DNA of 64,000 nucleotides from Desertimonas sp963786985 (lineage in GTDB: Bacteria > Actinomycetota > Acidimicrobiia > Acidimicrobiales > Ilumatobacteraceae), in contig CAWBBL010000025.1 of the NCBI GenBank assembly GCA_963786985.1, forward strand, positions 124,001-188,000, in the 5' to 3' direction. Every line of letters starts with the position of its first letter. Position 1 is the first letter of the stretch. Shown in pieces: positions 1 through 9,127 of the stretch. The notes under the pieces are model-generated. The model saw only the letters and a program-made list of their open reading frames with translations. It was not told where the DNA came from and ran no database searches. The translations under genes were made by a program, and so were the position numbers.

Positions 1-8
1 CCCGGGGC

Positions 9-1298
9 GTGGCGCTGACCGTCACGGATGACTCGATCACCGCCGTCGAACATCCAGTCGCGACGCCACCGAGCCGGGCGACGCGCCTCGCGGGCCTGAC
101 GTTGCCAGGTCTCGCCAACGCCCACAGCCACGCGTTCCACCGCGCACTGCGCGGCCGTACACACCAGGGCACCGGGACGTTCTGGACGTGGCGGGAGCGG
201 ATGTATGCGCTTGCCGACACGCTCGATCCCGACGCCTACGAGGCGCTGGCCAGGGCGACGTTCGCCGAGATGGTCCTGGCCGGATACACGGTGGTCGGCG
301 AATTCCACTATCTGCACCACGGACCGGCCGGCGTTCCATACGTCGACCGCAATGAGATGTCGCACCGCCTGATGTCGGCTGCCGAACAGGCGGGAATCAG
401 GATGACGATGCTCGACACCTGCTACCTCCAAGGAGCGATCGGCACGCCGGTCAACGATGTGCAGGCCCGGTTCACCGATGGCTCGGTCGATCAGTGGATC
501 GACCGAGCCGGCGCCCTCGACGGCGGACCGTCTTGTCGCATCGGTGCCGGAATCCACTCGGTGCGCGCCGTGGACCCGGACTCGATGCGGGCCGTCGCGT
601 CGTGGACGGAGGGTCACGACGCCCCCTTGCATGCCCACGTCTCGGAACAGCCCGACGAGAACACCGAATGTCTCGGCACCTACGGAGTCACGCCAGTCGC
701 GATGCTCGACTCGGTCGGCGCGCTGAGTGAGCGGTTCACAGCCGTGCATGCCACCCACGTCGATGCAACCGACATCGCGACGCTGGGCAGCCGTCGGTCG
801 CGGTGTTGCATCTGCCCGACGACGGAACGCGAGCTGGCCGACGGTATCGGGCCGACCGCTGCGCTCGTCGCCGGCGGGGTCGCCCTCTGCGTCGGCTCCG
901 ACGCTCACGCCGTGATCGACCCGTTCGAGGAGGCCAGGGCGATCGAACTCGACGAGCGCCTGGTGTCGCTGCGCCGCGGCACCCACCGACCGGCTGACCT
1001 GCTCGGTGCCGCCACTGCTGCGGGCTACGAAAGCCTCGGGTGGCCGGGCGGAGGCACCTTGGCGGTCGGCGCGCCGGCCGATTTCGTCACCATCGGATTC
1101 GACAGTCCACGCCTCGCCGGATCGGATCGCTGGCGTGAGCCGCTCGCTGCCGTCGTGTTCGCGGCCGCGGCTGCCGACGTGCGCACGGTGGTCGTTGGCG
1201 GCGACGTGGTGGTGGATGACGGCCGGCATCGCCGCGTCGACGTGACCGTCGAGCTCGACCGCTCGATCGCCGCGGTGTGGGCGACAGCAAACCAATGA
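9..1298 (+). CDS. hutF: Formimidoylglutamate deiminase HutF, 5' end probably outside the window
   Basis: Amidohydrolase-family deiminase of histidine catabolism that converts N-formimino-L-glutamate to N-formyl-L-glutamate and ammonia. Visible are the metal-binding HSH near residues 39-41 (in NAHSHAFHRAL), the HAHVSEQ motif, and a late GSDAH motif supplying the catalytic Asp. The frame is open to the left edge and the first codon here (GTG) reads like the middle of a beta-strand, so the true start is probably a few tens of residues upstream; HutF is usually about 450 residues against 429 seen. Its stop overlaps the hutI start (ATGA), so the two are co-translated. Family assignment rests on the motifs and on hutI being the next gene. 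Confidence 0.88.
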   Translation: MALTVTDDSITAVEHPVATPPSRATRLAGLTLPGLANAHSHAFHRALRGRTHQGTGTFWTWRERMYALADTLDPDAYEALARATFAEMVLAGYTVVGEFHYLHHGPAGVPYVDRNEMSHRLMSAAEQAGIRMTMLDTCYLQGAIGTPVNDVQARFTDGSVDQWIDRAGALDGGPSCRIGAGIHSVRAVDPDSMRAVASWTEGHDAPLHAHVSEQPDENTECLGTYGVTPVAMLDSVGALSERFTAVHATHVDATDIATLGSRRSRCCICPTTERELADGIGPTAALVAGGVALCVGSDAHAVIDPFEEARAIELDERLVSLRRGTHRPADLLGAATAAGYESLGWPGGGTLAVGAPADFVTIGFDSPRLAGSDRWREPLAAVVFAAAAADVRTVVVGGDVVVDDGRHRRVDVTVELDRSIAAVWATANQ

Positions 1299-2465
1299 GC
1301 TCGACCATCGTGCAGGGGATCGGCCGGCTGCTGACCAACGATCCGATGATCGGCAGGGGGGCGACCGGGGAGCTCACCGACGCGTGGGTCGTCATCGTCG
1401 GCGACGCAATCGCCGAGATCGGTACCGGAAGACCGCCATCTGCCGACTCCGCCATCGAAGCCGACGGACAGGTGCGTCATGCCCGGCTTCGTCGACAGCC
1501 ACAGCCATGTGGTCTTCGCCGGGGACCGCTCGGCAGAGTTCGCCGCCCGGATGGCCGGCCGGCCGTACTCGGCGGGTGGCATCGGCAGCACGGTCGCGGC
1601 AACGCGGCAAGCCAGTGACGAGGAGCTGCGGCGCCGGTCGAGGAGCCTCGTGGCCGAGGCACATCGCGCCGGGACGACGACGATCGAGATCAAGACCGGC
1701 TACGGCTTGTCGGCCGACGACGAGCATCGCCTGGCGAGCATTGCCGCCGAGCTGACCAGCGAGGTCACGTTCCTCGGCGCCCACGTCGTGCCCGACGAAT
1801 ACGCCGGGCGGGCCGACGACTACGTCGCCCTCGTGACCGGCGAGATGCTCGAGCGCTGCGCTCCGTACGCCCGCTGGATCGACGCGTTCTGCGAGACCGG
1901 TGCATTCACCCCCGAGCAGTGCCGCACGGTGCTCGAGGCCGGGGCGCGGGCCGGGCTCGGCCTGCGTCTCCACGCCAACCAGCTGGGTCCTGGCGAGGGC
2001 GTTCGACTCGGGGTCGAGCTGGGCTGCGCCTCCGTCGACCATTGCACCTACCTCAGCGACGACGATGTCGGCGCGCTGGCCGGCAGTTCGACCGTGGCGA
2101 CGTTCCTTCCGGCAACCGACTTCTCCACTCGTCAGCCGTACCCCGACGCTCGACGCGTGCTCGACGCCGGTGTCACGGTGGCCCTCGCGGCCAACTGCAA
2201 CCCGGGGTCGAGCTACACGACGTCGATGGCGTTCTGCATCGCCCTCGCCGTGCGCGATCTCGGCATGACTCCCGACGAGGCGATCATGGCGGCGACACTC
2301 GGTGGTGCCGCCGCTCTCCGCCGACCCGACATCGGCAAACTGGCCCCGGGACTGCGCGCCGATCTCATCGTCCTCGACGGCCCGTCGCCGATCGACTTCG
2401 TGTATCGGCCGGGAGTGCCGATCGTTTCGATGTCGCTCGTGGGCGGCGTCGTCGTCGGTCAGTAG
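1295..2465 (+). CDS. hutI: Imidazolonepropionase HutI, reading frame broken by one extra base near 1475
   Basis: Imidazolonepropionase hydrolyses 4-imidazolone-5-propanoate to formiminoglutamate, the step before HutF. The N-terminal about 60 residues run from the ATG at 1295 in one frame to DGQV. The rest, starting MPGFVDSHSHVVFAG, continues one base later from 1479. Dropping the C at 1475 gives a seamless 389-residue HutI of normal length with DSHSH, EIKTGYGLS, LHANQLG and NCNPGSS motifs. Either the base is a sequence error, or the gene is mutated and only a product lacking the first strands could be made from the ATG at 1479. It overlaps hutF by four bases. Confidence 0.85.
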
Positions 2466-2470
2466 GTCGG

Positions 2471-2476
2471 TACTGT
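2471..2476 (+). promoter_or_regulatory. Putative -10 hexamer of a leaderless gene
   Basis: TACTGT lies 8 nt before the ATG at 2485, with no Shine-Dalgarno between. It fits the TANNNT-start pattern seen at many genes here and suggests the DUF885 gene has its own promoter. Confidence 0.45.
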
Positions 2477-2484
2477 CGAGCCCG

Positions 2485-4146
2485 ATGAGCGTCGACCAGA
2501 TCTCCAACGACTTCGTCAGCGGGCTCACCGCGCTGAGTCCGTTTGCCGCGGTGTATCTCGGTCTGACCAGCGAACGGCTGCTCGACGACCTGTCACCGGA
2601 CGGGCTGGCCGAACAGACCGACCTCGCCCGGCGCACGCTGCTCGCGCTCGGCGAGCAGTCCATCGAGAGCGAGCGGGAACGAGTCGCCGCCGACGTGATC
2701 GTCGAACGACTGCAGCTGCACCTCGACCGCTACGACGCCGGGGATTTCCACTCGGAACTGAACGTCACCGCCTCGCCGGTCCAGAGATTGCGCATGTTGT
2801 TCGACCTGCTTCCCAAGGACAACGACGAGCACTATGCCGACATCGCCAAGCGGATGCGAGCGGTGCCCACAGCGTTCGCGGGGTACCAGGACAGCCTGCG
2901 TGAGGGGGTCCGTCGCGGCCGCGTCGCGGCGGTCCGCCAGGTCGACAAGTGCGCCGAACAGTGCGCCACCTATGCCGGGACGACCGGTGCGGCCGGATAC
3001 TTCACGACGGTCGCCGGGAGGAGCGAGCGCACCGGTGCGCTCGGCGAGGAACTGGCTGCCGCCGCGCGGATCGCCGACCAGGGTTATGCCGACCTCGCCT
3101 CGTTCCTGCGCACCGAGCTGCGCAGCGCGGCACCGGAGAAGGACGCCGTCGGGAGCGAGGTGTACGCCTTGGCGTCCCGCGACTTCCTCGGCGCGATTGT
3201 CGACCTCGAGGAGACCTATCACTGGGGATGGGCGGAGTTCCTGCGCCTGGAGGCTGAGCTCCTCGAGGTCTGCGCGCGGATCCGCCCGGGGGCGGCGCCG
3301 CGCGAGGTCGCCGAGCAGCTCGACAATGACGCCCGTTATCAGGTCAACGGCACGGACGAACTCCAGCAGTGGATGCAGCGCTTGTCCGACGACGCCGTCG
3401 CCGAGCTCAGCCAGACGCACTTCGACGTCCCCGCCGAGATCCGCACGCTCGACTGCAAGATCGCCCCGCCGGGCGGCACGGTCGGCGCCTACTACACCGG
3501 GCCGAGCAACGACCTCAGCCGCCCGGGGGCGATGTGGTGGGCGGTGGAGGCTGATCGCGAAGTGTTCTCGACGTGGCGCGAGACGACGGTCGTGTACCAC
3601 GAGGGCGTTCCCGGCCACCACCTGCAGATCGCCACTGCCGTGTACCAGCGGGACTCGCTCAACGACTTCCAGCGGCTGTTGGCCGGGACGAGCGGGCACG
3701 GCGAAGGGTGGGCGCTGTACGCCGAACGGCTGATGCGCGAGCTTGGCTATCTCGACGACGAGCCGATCCTGCTCGGCATGCTCGATTCCCAGTTGTTCCG
3801 CGCCGCCCGGGTGGTGATCGACATCGGCATGCACCTCGAGTTGGAAATCCCGGCGGGAACGGGCTTTCACGAGGGCGAACGATGGACGCCCGAGCTCGGA
3901 CTCGAATTCCTGCTGACGCGCACGGTCAACGAGCCCAAGTTCTCGGCCGACGAGATCGACCGCTACCTCGGGTGGCCGGGGCAGGCGCCGAGCTACAAGG
4001 TCGGTGAGCGGATCTGGATCGACGGTCGGGCCGCGGCGCAAGCGCGTCACGGCGCCGACTTCGACCACAAGGCGTTCCACACCAAGGCGTTGCAGTTCGG
4101 CGGGATGGGCCTCGATCCGCTGGCCTCCCTCCTCGCCACGATCTGA
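2485..4146 (+). CDS. DUF885 family protein, putative metallopeptidase-like
   Basis: A 553-residue protein of the DUF885 family. The clearest signature is HEGVPGHHLQ near residues 372-381, an HExxxGHH arrangement resembling zinc-peptidase metal sites, followed by GHGEGWALYAERLM, the other conserved block of the family. No signal peptide or membrane segment is visible, so it is probably cytoplasmic. The ATG at 2485 is chosen because it follows a TACTGT hexamer by 8 nt and because the open frame farther upstream lies inside hutI. It is 19 bp after hutI on the same strand, but no role in histidine breakdown can be claimed. Substrate unknown. Confidence 0.8.
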   Translation: MSVDQISNDFVSGLTALSPFAAVYLGLTSERLLDDLSPDGLAEQTDLARRTLLALGEQSIESERERVAADVIVERLQLHLDRYDAGDFHSELNVTASPVQRLRMLFDLLPKDNDEHYADIAKRMRAVPTAFAGYQDSLREGVRRGRVAAVRQVDKCAEQCATYAGTTGAAGYFTTVAGRSERTGALGEELAAAARIADQGYADLASFLRTELRSAAPEKDAVGSEVYALASRDFLGAIVDLEETYHWGWAEFLRLEAELLEVCARIRPGAAPREVAEQLDNDARYQVNGTDELQQWMQRLSDDAVAELSQTHFDVPAEIRTLDCKIAPPGGTVGAYYTGPSNDLSRPGAMWWAVEADREVFSTWRETTVVYHEGVPGHHLQIATAVYQRDSLNDFQRLLAGTSGHGEGWALYAERLMRELGYLDDEPILLGMLDSQLFRAARVVIDIGMHLELEIPAGTGFHEGERWTPELGLEFLLTRTVNEPKFSADEIDRYLGWPGQAPSYKVGERIWIDGRAAAQARHGADFDHKAFHTKALQFGGMGLDPLASLLATI

Positions 4147-4175
4147 CGACGCCGCCGAGCCCTGTCGTTCTTCAG

Positions 4176-4460
4176 TTAGCGCATGTCTTCGTGGTGGCGG
4201 ATCACTTCGTCGAGGATGAAGCGCAAGAACGCTTCGGTGAACGCCGGGTCGAGCCCCGACTCGGCCGCCAGGCCGCGCAGCCTGACGACCTGTTCGGCCT
4301 CGCGCGCCGGGTCCATCGCCGGGAGCCCGATCTCCGCCTTGTGACGCCCGACCGCCTGAGTGATCTTGAACCGTTCGGCGAGGAGGTGAACGAGGGCCGC
4401 GTCGATGTTGTCGATACTCGCTCGGAACGAGCGCAGCTGGTCGTCGATCGGCGCCGTCAC
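4176..4460 (-). CDS. Chorismate mutase, AroQ type
   Basis: A 94-residue all-helical AroQ-class chorismate mutase, which converts chorismate to prephenate for phenylalanine and tyrosine. The pattern matches the class: an N-terminal helix with SFRASIDNIDAALVHLL, then ERFKITQAVGRHKAEIG supplying active-site Arg and Lys, and a C-terminal helix ending FLRFILDEVIRHHEDMR. The length is that of a stand-alone domain with no fused dehydratase or regulatory part. Its ATG overlaps the surE stop (ATGA), so it is the second gene of a surE-mutase pair. The aromatic pathway enzymes aroE, aroC and aroB lie about 50 kb away. Confidence 0.85.
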   Translation of the reverse strand: MTAPIDDQLRSFRASIDNIDAALVHLLAERFKITQAVGRHKAEIGLPAMDPAREAEQVVRLRGLAAESGLDPAFTEAFLRFILDEVIRHHEDMR

Positions 4461-5293
4461 GATCGATCGGAGCTTCCGAAGAGCGCCTCGAGGGCTCCGT
4501 CGATGCCGGCGAGGTCGTCGCGTGGCTCAGCGGCGAGCCAGCTCAGATAGGTGATCGCCACCTCGTCGCGCTCGATCGCCCCGCTGTCGGTGTCGACCGG
4601 TGCCATGATCGTGTCGCCGTACTCCATGCGGATGGCGTAGCAGCCTTCCGTGCCGGCGATCGGGTCGAGCCACGCCGACGTGATCGCTCGCGGTGGCGTC
4701 GCGGCCACCGCCGCGTGGCGCCATCCGCGGACCTCGTCGAGCGCCAGGTTCGGCACGTTGATGTTGACGACCACGGGGTCACGGGGCGGCGCGGCCACGA
4801 GCTCGCCGACGACGACCGCCGCGACGTCGGCGGCGCTCTGCCAGTGCTGGTCGAGGATCATCTCGTCCCAGCCCTGTCCCTCGACCCCGAAGCCGGCGAC
4901 CGCCTGGCTGACGGCAACGCCGCTCAGGCTGCCATTGCGCGCTGTCAGGGCCGCTCCGACCGTTCCGGAGTGGTAGACGGCCCGTCCGACGTTGGCCCCC
5001 GGATTGATGCCGGACACGACGAGGTCGATCGGGCCGAAGACTCCGAAGCGGGCGAACATCGTGCACAACGCCGGAGATCCGTTGACGCACCACGCCTCGG
5101 CGACACCGTCGATCGTCGTCGTCCGGGCCTGCGGCCTGATCAGATGGAGCGGCCCGACGCCCGCCCCGGCACCGGAGTGCTCGACCTCCGGGGCGACGAC
5201 CACGACGTCGCCGTGCTGGGCCATCGTCCGGGCGAGCACGTGCAGCCCAGTGGACGCGATGCCGTCATCGTTCGTCACGAGAATGCGGGTCAT
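4457..5293 (-). CDS. surE: 5'/3'-nucleotidase SurE
   Basis: SurE is a metal-dependent 5'(3')-nucleotidase acting on nucleoside monophosphates. The start is set at the ATG at 5293 because the protein then opens with MTRILVTNDDGI, whose paired Asp residues bind the metal. EVEHSGAGAG and VVSGINPGANVG supply the remaining metal-ligand Ser and Asn. The 278-residue length is normal for the family. An open frame continues farther upstream but its residues are not SurE-like. It is translationally coupled to the chorismate mutase by a 4-bp overlap and begins 8 bp after the stop of the upstream membrane-protein gene, so the three may form one transcript. Confidence 0.9.
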   Translation of the reverse strand: MTRILVTNDDGIASTGLHVLARTMAQHGDVVVVAPEVEHSGAGAGVGPLHLIRPQARTTTIDGVAEAWCVNGSPALCTMFARFGVFGPIDLVVSGINPGANVGRAVYHSGTVGAALTARNGSLSGVAVSQAVAGFGVEGQGWDEMILDQHWQSAADVAAVVVGELVAAPPRDPVVVNINVPNLALDEVRGWRHAAVAATPPRAITSAWLDPIAGTEGCYAIRMEYGDTIMAPVDTDSGAIERDEVAITYLSWLAAEPRDDLAGIDGALEALFGSSDRS

Positions 5294-5300
5294 CGCCGAA

Positions 5301-6771
5301 TCACTGCGTGCCGATCGGCTCGGCCGAGCGGACGTAGCCGAGCAGTGGGGTCGCCCGGACACGAGCCCGCGCCCCCTGGGGCACGGCGGTGCGTTCGTTG
5401 GCGAGCGACGCCGAGACCCGGTCAGAACTGCCGTCGTCGACGGCGACGAAGAGCGAGTAGCGGTCGCGCCTGGCGAGCGGTCCGAGCAGCCACGGGTAGG
5501 GCACGACCCGTTGCGGGCGCCGGGCGCGGACGACGAGGCCTCGTCGCTCGACGGTGGCGAACAGGTCGAACGCTCCGGCGATCACGAGCCACAGGGCCCA
5601 CAACAGCGGCACGCAGCAGGACCGCGGCGATTCCGATGGCGATGTTGTGGATGATGCCCTCCTGGTCGGCGAAGTTGTCGTCGACGAACTCGCCGAGCGT
5701 GTAGCCCCTGGCGATGTCGAGGAGCAGACGTTGCAGGAGCACGATCCCGGTGCCGACGGCGAGTCCGCCGACGAGGGCCATCGCCGGATGGCGACCGAAG
5801 CCGGGCCGGAACGGATAACGGACCTTGACGACGTGCCACGGCCCGTTGGCGTTGCTCCAGGCGATGCGATCGTCCTCGGGGACCACCGGTAGTTCGGCGC
5901 GGGCCCGCTCGGCGAGTCCGAAGGCCGCGGCGTAGCCAAGGGCGCGACTCGTGTTGTTGGCGACGACGCTGGACGCCCCCTCGAAGCCGCGCGGCTCCAT
6001 CCACGCCCGCAACGACATCCACGCGGAGGCTCGTTGCAAGCCGGTGGCGGTCGCCCGCTGGGCTTGCGATGCGGCCTTGATGACGATCCGCCAGGCGACG
6101 ATGGCGATGGCGATGGCGACGAGCACTGCCAGCGCTCGGGAAACGAGTGACTCACCGATGGCGGTCTCGTCGCCGTCGCGGACCGAGCGCCACAGCTGCC
6201 ATCCGGCGATGGCGAGCAGCGCAACAGGGACGATGAGCAGCAGAACGTTCCAACGCCTCCGGCACAGCCCGGCGCGTTTGGCATCGGCGGTCACGGCGGC
6301 GGCAAAGCGTCGCCACCAACTGCGCTTGAGGCGCAGCCCGGCGACCTCGATGCCGGCGCCGGTCACTCCGTTGGTCGTCCCCGCGGTGAGCCGGTGTACG
6401 TGGTTGAAGATCTGCTGCTCGTAGGCAGTGAGCGCGTCGCCCTGGGCACCGGGACCGTCGGTGAGGACGATCACCTCATCATCGACGCCGACGATTCGCA
6501 CCCACCCCCGCGCGGCGAGATCGAACAACGTCGCCCCGGCAGCGTCGGGCGTGACGACGAATCCGTTGGTCACGAGGCTGGCGACGGCCGGCGTTTCCGG
6601 GCCGATCTCGGACGACTCGTCGCTGGCGACGACGCGCGGCGGTCGGAGCAGCCGATTGCCGACAATCAGGTACAACGCCGCGGCGCAGGTCAGCACGGCG
6701 GCCAGCACCAGCGGGCCGGCCACCGGTTCGGTGAGGAACGCGAGCGTCACGCCGGGGGGCACGGACGCCAT
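5301..6771 (-). CDS. DUF2207-like membrane protein, frame broken by one extra base near 5607
   Basis: Integral membrane protein with an N-terminal hydrophobic segment, a soluble winged-helix-like middle (TNGFVVTPDAAGATLFDLAARGWVRI) and several later membrane helices, resembling the C-terminal half of DUF2207 proteins. One frame carries the protein to AIGIAAVLLRA. The continuation LLWALWLVIAGAFDLFATV and the basic tail ending in GTQ lie one frame over. Removing one base at about 5607 joins them into 489 residues with an intact transmembrane helix across the joint. The start is set at the ATG at 6771 (MASVPPGV); an ATG at 6807 is possible. The function is unknown. Confidence 0.6.
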
Positions 6772-6789
6772 CTTGGCACGGGCCACTGG

Positions 6790-6795
6790 TACCCT
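6790..6795 (+). promoter_or_regulatory. Possible -10 hexamer upstream of ugd
   Basis: TACCCT lies 10 nt before the ATG at 6806 and 37 nt before the preferred ATG at 6833. It is the only TANNNT match in the short divergent gap, so it may drive ugd. Confidence 0.25.
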
Positions 6796-6832
6796 CGCAG
6801 CCTCCATGACAGGCGAATCGACAACCCCTCAG

Positions 6833-8143
6833 ATGTCCAGGATCGGAGTAGTAGGCGCCGGATACGTGGGACTCACCACGGCGGCGTGTCTCGCTCACCT
6901 CGGCCACCGCGTGGTGTGCGCCGACCTCGACGAGGCGCGTGTCGCCGCATTGCGCCGCGGGGAGATCCCGATCGTCGAGGCGGGCCTCGCCGAGATCGTC
7001 GCGTCGACGCTGGCCAACGGCACCCTGACGTTCGAGGTCGGGGCGGCCAAGGCGGCCGCCGATGCCGATGTCGTGTTCCTCTGCGTGCCTACTCCGCAGG
7101 GTCCTGACGGTGGTGCCGATCTCCGCTACATCGAGGGAGCCGCGGCCGAGATCGCCTCCGCGCTCCGTCCGGGCGCCTTGGTCGTCAACAAGTCGACCGT
7201 GCCGGTCGGGTCGACGCGGGCGGTCGAGGACGTCCTGCACCGGCCCGATGTCGCCGTCGTCTCCAACCCCGAGTTCCTGCGCGAAGGCACGGCCGTCACC
7301 GACTTCCTGAACCCCGACCGCGTCGTCATCGGCGCCGATGACCACGCCGCCGGAGAACGGCTCGCCGACGTCTACGCGCCGCTCCGGTCAGCCGTGCTGA
7401 TCACCGACCCGGCGTCGGCGGAGACGATCAAGTACGCCGCCAACGGATTCCTGGCGATGAAGATCTCGTTCGTCAACGCCATCGCCGCGATGTGCGAGGC
7501 GGTGGGGGCCAACGTCGACGACGTCGTCGAAGGCATCGGCTCGGACGAGCGGATCGGCCGATCGTTCCTGAAGCCCGGGCCGGGCTGGGGTGGAAGCTGC
7601 TTCCCCAAGGACTCCAAGGCCCTCGTCAAGATCGCCGCCGACTACGGCTACGACTTCACGATGATGAAGGGCGTCATCGACGTCAACGAGGAGCAACGCC
7701 GGCGGATGGTCGGCAAGGTTCGCACGGCTCTCGGCTTCGGTCCCGGGGGCGGACTACGCGGGGCACTCGTCGCCGTGCTCGGGCTGACGTTCAAGGCGGG
7801 CACCGATGACTTGCGGGACTCGCCGAGCCTGACGATGGTGCGCAGCCTGTTGGCCAGCGGTGCCAAGGTGCGGGCCTTCGACCCGACCGTCGGACTCGGG
7901 GCCGAGGGAACCAAGAACGCCAGCCTCGACGGGATCGAGCTCGCCGCCGACGCCATCGCGGCAGCCCGCGGTGGACGCGTCCTGGTCATTGCCACGGAAT
8001 GGCCGGAGTTCGCCAAGCTCGACCTCGACGAGGTTGCCGCGGTGATGGCCGACGACGCGGTGATCGTCGACACGCGCAACCTGCTCGACCCGGCTGCCGT
8101 GCGCGCCGCCGGTCTGCGCTACGACGGCGTCGGCCGCCCGTAG
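6833..8143 (+). CDS. ugd: UDP-glucose 6-dehydrogenase
   Basis: Nucleotide-sugar dehydrogenase oxidising UDP-glucose to UDP-glucuronate with two NAD. The N-terminal Rossmann motif GVVGAGYVGL, the ETIKYAANGFLAMKISF helix with the catalytic Lys, and GPGWGGSCFPKDS with the nucleophilic Cys are all present, as is the C-terminal UDP-binding domain (FKAGTDDLRDSP). The ATG at 6833 gives MSRIGVVG, the usual family opening; an in-frame ATG at 6806 would add nine residues. The next gene makes the decarboxylase that uses UDP-glucuronate, so the pair probably makes UDP-xylose for envelope polysaccharide. Confidence 0.9.
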   Translation: MSRIGVVGAGYVGLTTAACLAHLGHRVVCADLDEARVAALRRGEIPIVEAGLAEIVASTLANGTLTFEVGAAKAAADADVVFLCVPTPQGPDGGADLRYIEGAAAEIASALRPGALVVNKSTVPVGSTRAVEDVLHRPDVAVVSNPEFLREGTAVTDFLNPDRVVIGADDHAAGERLADVYAPLRSAVLITDPASAETIKYAANGFLAMKISFVNAIAAMCEAVGANVDDVVEGIGSDERIGRSFLKPGPGWGGSCFPKDSKALVKIAADYGYDFTMMKGVIDVNEEQRRRMVGKVRTALGFGPGGGLRGALVAVLGLTFKAGTDDLRDSPSLTMVRSLLASGAKVRAFDPTVGLGAEGTKNASLDGIELAADAIAAARGGRVLVIATEWPEFAKLDLDEVAAVMADDAVIVDTRNLLDPAAVRAAGLRYDGVGRP

Positions 8144-8174
8144 GACCGACCCAGACGCACTCGGCGCTCCCGCG

Positions 8175-8180
8175 TACGAT
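8175..8180 (+). promoter_or_regulatory. Putative -10 hexamer of a leaderless gene
   Basis: TACGAT ends 7 nt before the GTG at 8188 and overlaps the ATG at 8179, which argues that the GTG is the true start of the epimerase gene. Confidence 0.45.
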
Positions 8181-8187
8181 GCCGACC

Positions 8188-9120
8188 GTGTCGCGGATCG
8201 TCGTCACCGGAGGAGCTGGCTTCCTCGGTTCGCACCTGTGCCAGGCGCTGCTCGCCCGGGGCGACGAGGTCGTCGCCATCGACAACCTGATCACCGGCGC
8301 GGCGGAGAACATCGAGGGGTTGTTCGGAGAGCGTGGCTTCACGTTCCACCATCACGATGTGAGCACGTACCTCTGGGTGCCCGGCCCGGTCGATGCCGTG
8401 ATGCACCTCGCCAGCCCGGCTTCTCCGGCCGACTTCGAGCGCATCCCGATCCAGATCCTCAAAGTCGGTGGCCTCGGGACACACAACGGGCTCGGCCTGG
8501 CCCGGGCCAAGCGGGCCAAGTTCTTCCTGGCCTCGACCTCCGAGGTCTACGGCGACCCGCTCGTTCATCCCCAGCCGGAGACCTACTGGGGCAACGTCAA
8601 CCCGATCGGTCCGCGCGGCGTCTACGACGAGGCCAAACGCTACGCCGAAGCAATGACGATGGCCTACCACCGCCATCACGGCCTCGACGTGAGAATCGTC
8701 CGCATCTTCAACACGTTCGGGCCGCAGATGAGACCGGACGACGGCCGGGCGGTTTCCAACTTCATGGTCCAGGCGCTGCGCGGCGAGCCGATCACGATCT
8801 ACGGCGACGGCAGCCAGACCCGTTCGTTCACCTACGTCGACGACGAGATCCGCGGCTTCCTCGCCCTGCTCGACTCCGACGTCACCGTTCCGGTCAACAT
8901 CGGCAACCCCGAGGAGTACACGATCAGCCAGCTCGCCGAGCTGACCCGGCAGATCACGGGATCGGCGTCCACGCAGTCGTACGTGCCGTTGCCAGTCGAC
9001 GATCCGGCCCAGCGCCAGCCCGACATCACTCGCGCCCGCGAGCTGCTCGGATGGGAGCCCACGGTCGGCCTCGCCGAGGGTCTGCAGCGCACCGCCGAGT
9101 ACTTCCGCACGGTCGTGTGA
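8188..9120 (+). CDS. uxs: UDP-glucuronate decarboxylase (UDP-xylose synthase) family
   Basis: Extended short-chain dehydrogenase that fits UDP-glucuronate decarboxylase best. It has TGGAGFLGS for NAD binding, the catalytic YDEAK (YxxxK), STSEVYGDP, and the family hallmark FNTFGPQMRPDDGRAVSNF. Its product would be UDP-xylose made from the product of the preceding ugd, and the two are 44 bp apart on the same strand. The start is GTG 8188, which follows a TACGAT hexamer by 7 nt; an ATG at 8179 would add three residues but lies inside that hexamer. The length, 310 residues, is typical. A general NAD epimerase role cannot be excluded. Confidence 0.82.
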   Translation: MSRIVVTGGAGFLGSHLCQALLARGDEVVAIDNLITGAAENIEGLFGERGFTFHHHDVSTYLWVPGPVDAVMHLASPASPADFERIPIQILKVGGLGTHNGLGLARAKRAKFFLASTSEVYGDPLVHPQPETYWGNVNPIGPRGVYDEAKRYAEAMTMAYHRHHGLDVRIVRIFNTFGPQMRPDDGRAVSNFMVQALRGEPITIYGDGSQTRSFTYVDDEIRGFLALLDSDVTVPVNIGNPEEYTISQLAELTRQITGSASTQSYVPLPVDDPAQRQPDITRARELLGWEPTVGLAEGLQRTAEYFRTVV

Positions 9121-9127
9121 GGTCGCC

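Noticed and set aside
2593..4080. A 495-codon minus-strand open frame opposite the DUF885 gene
   Set aside because: Antisense composition and no start signal; the DUF885 protein is supported by motifs.
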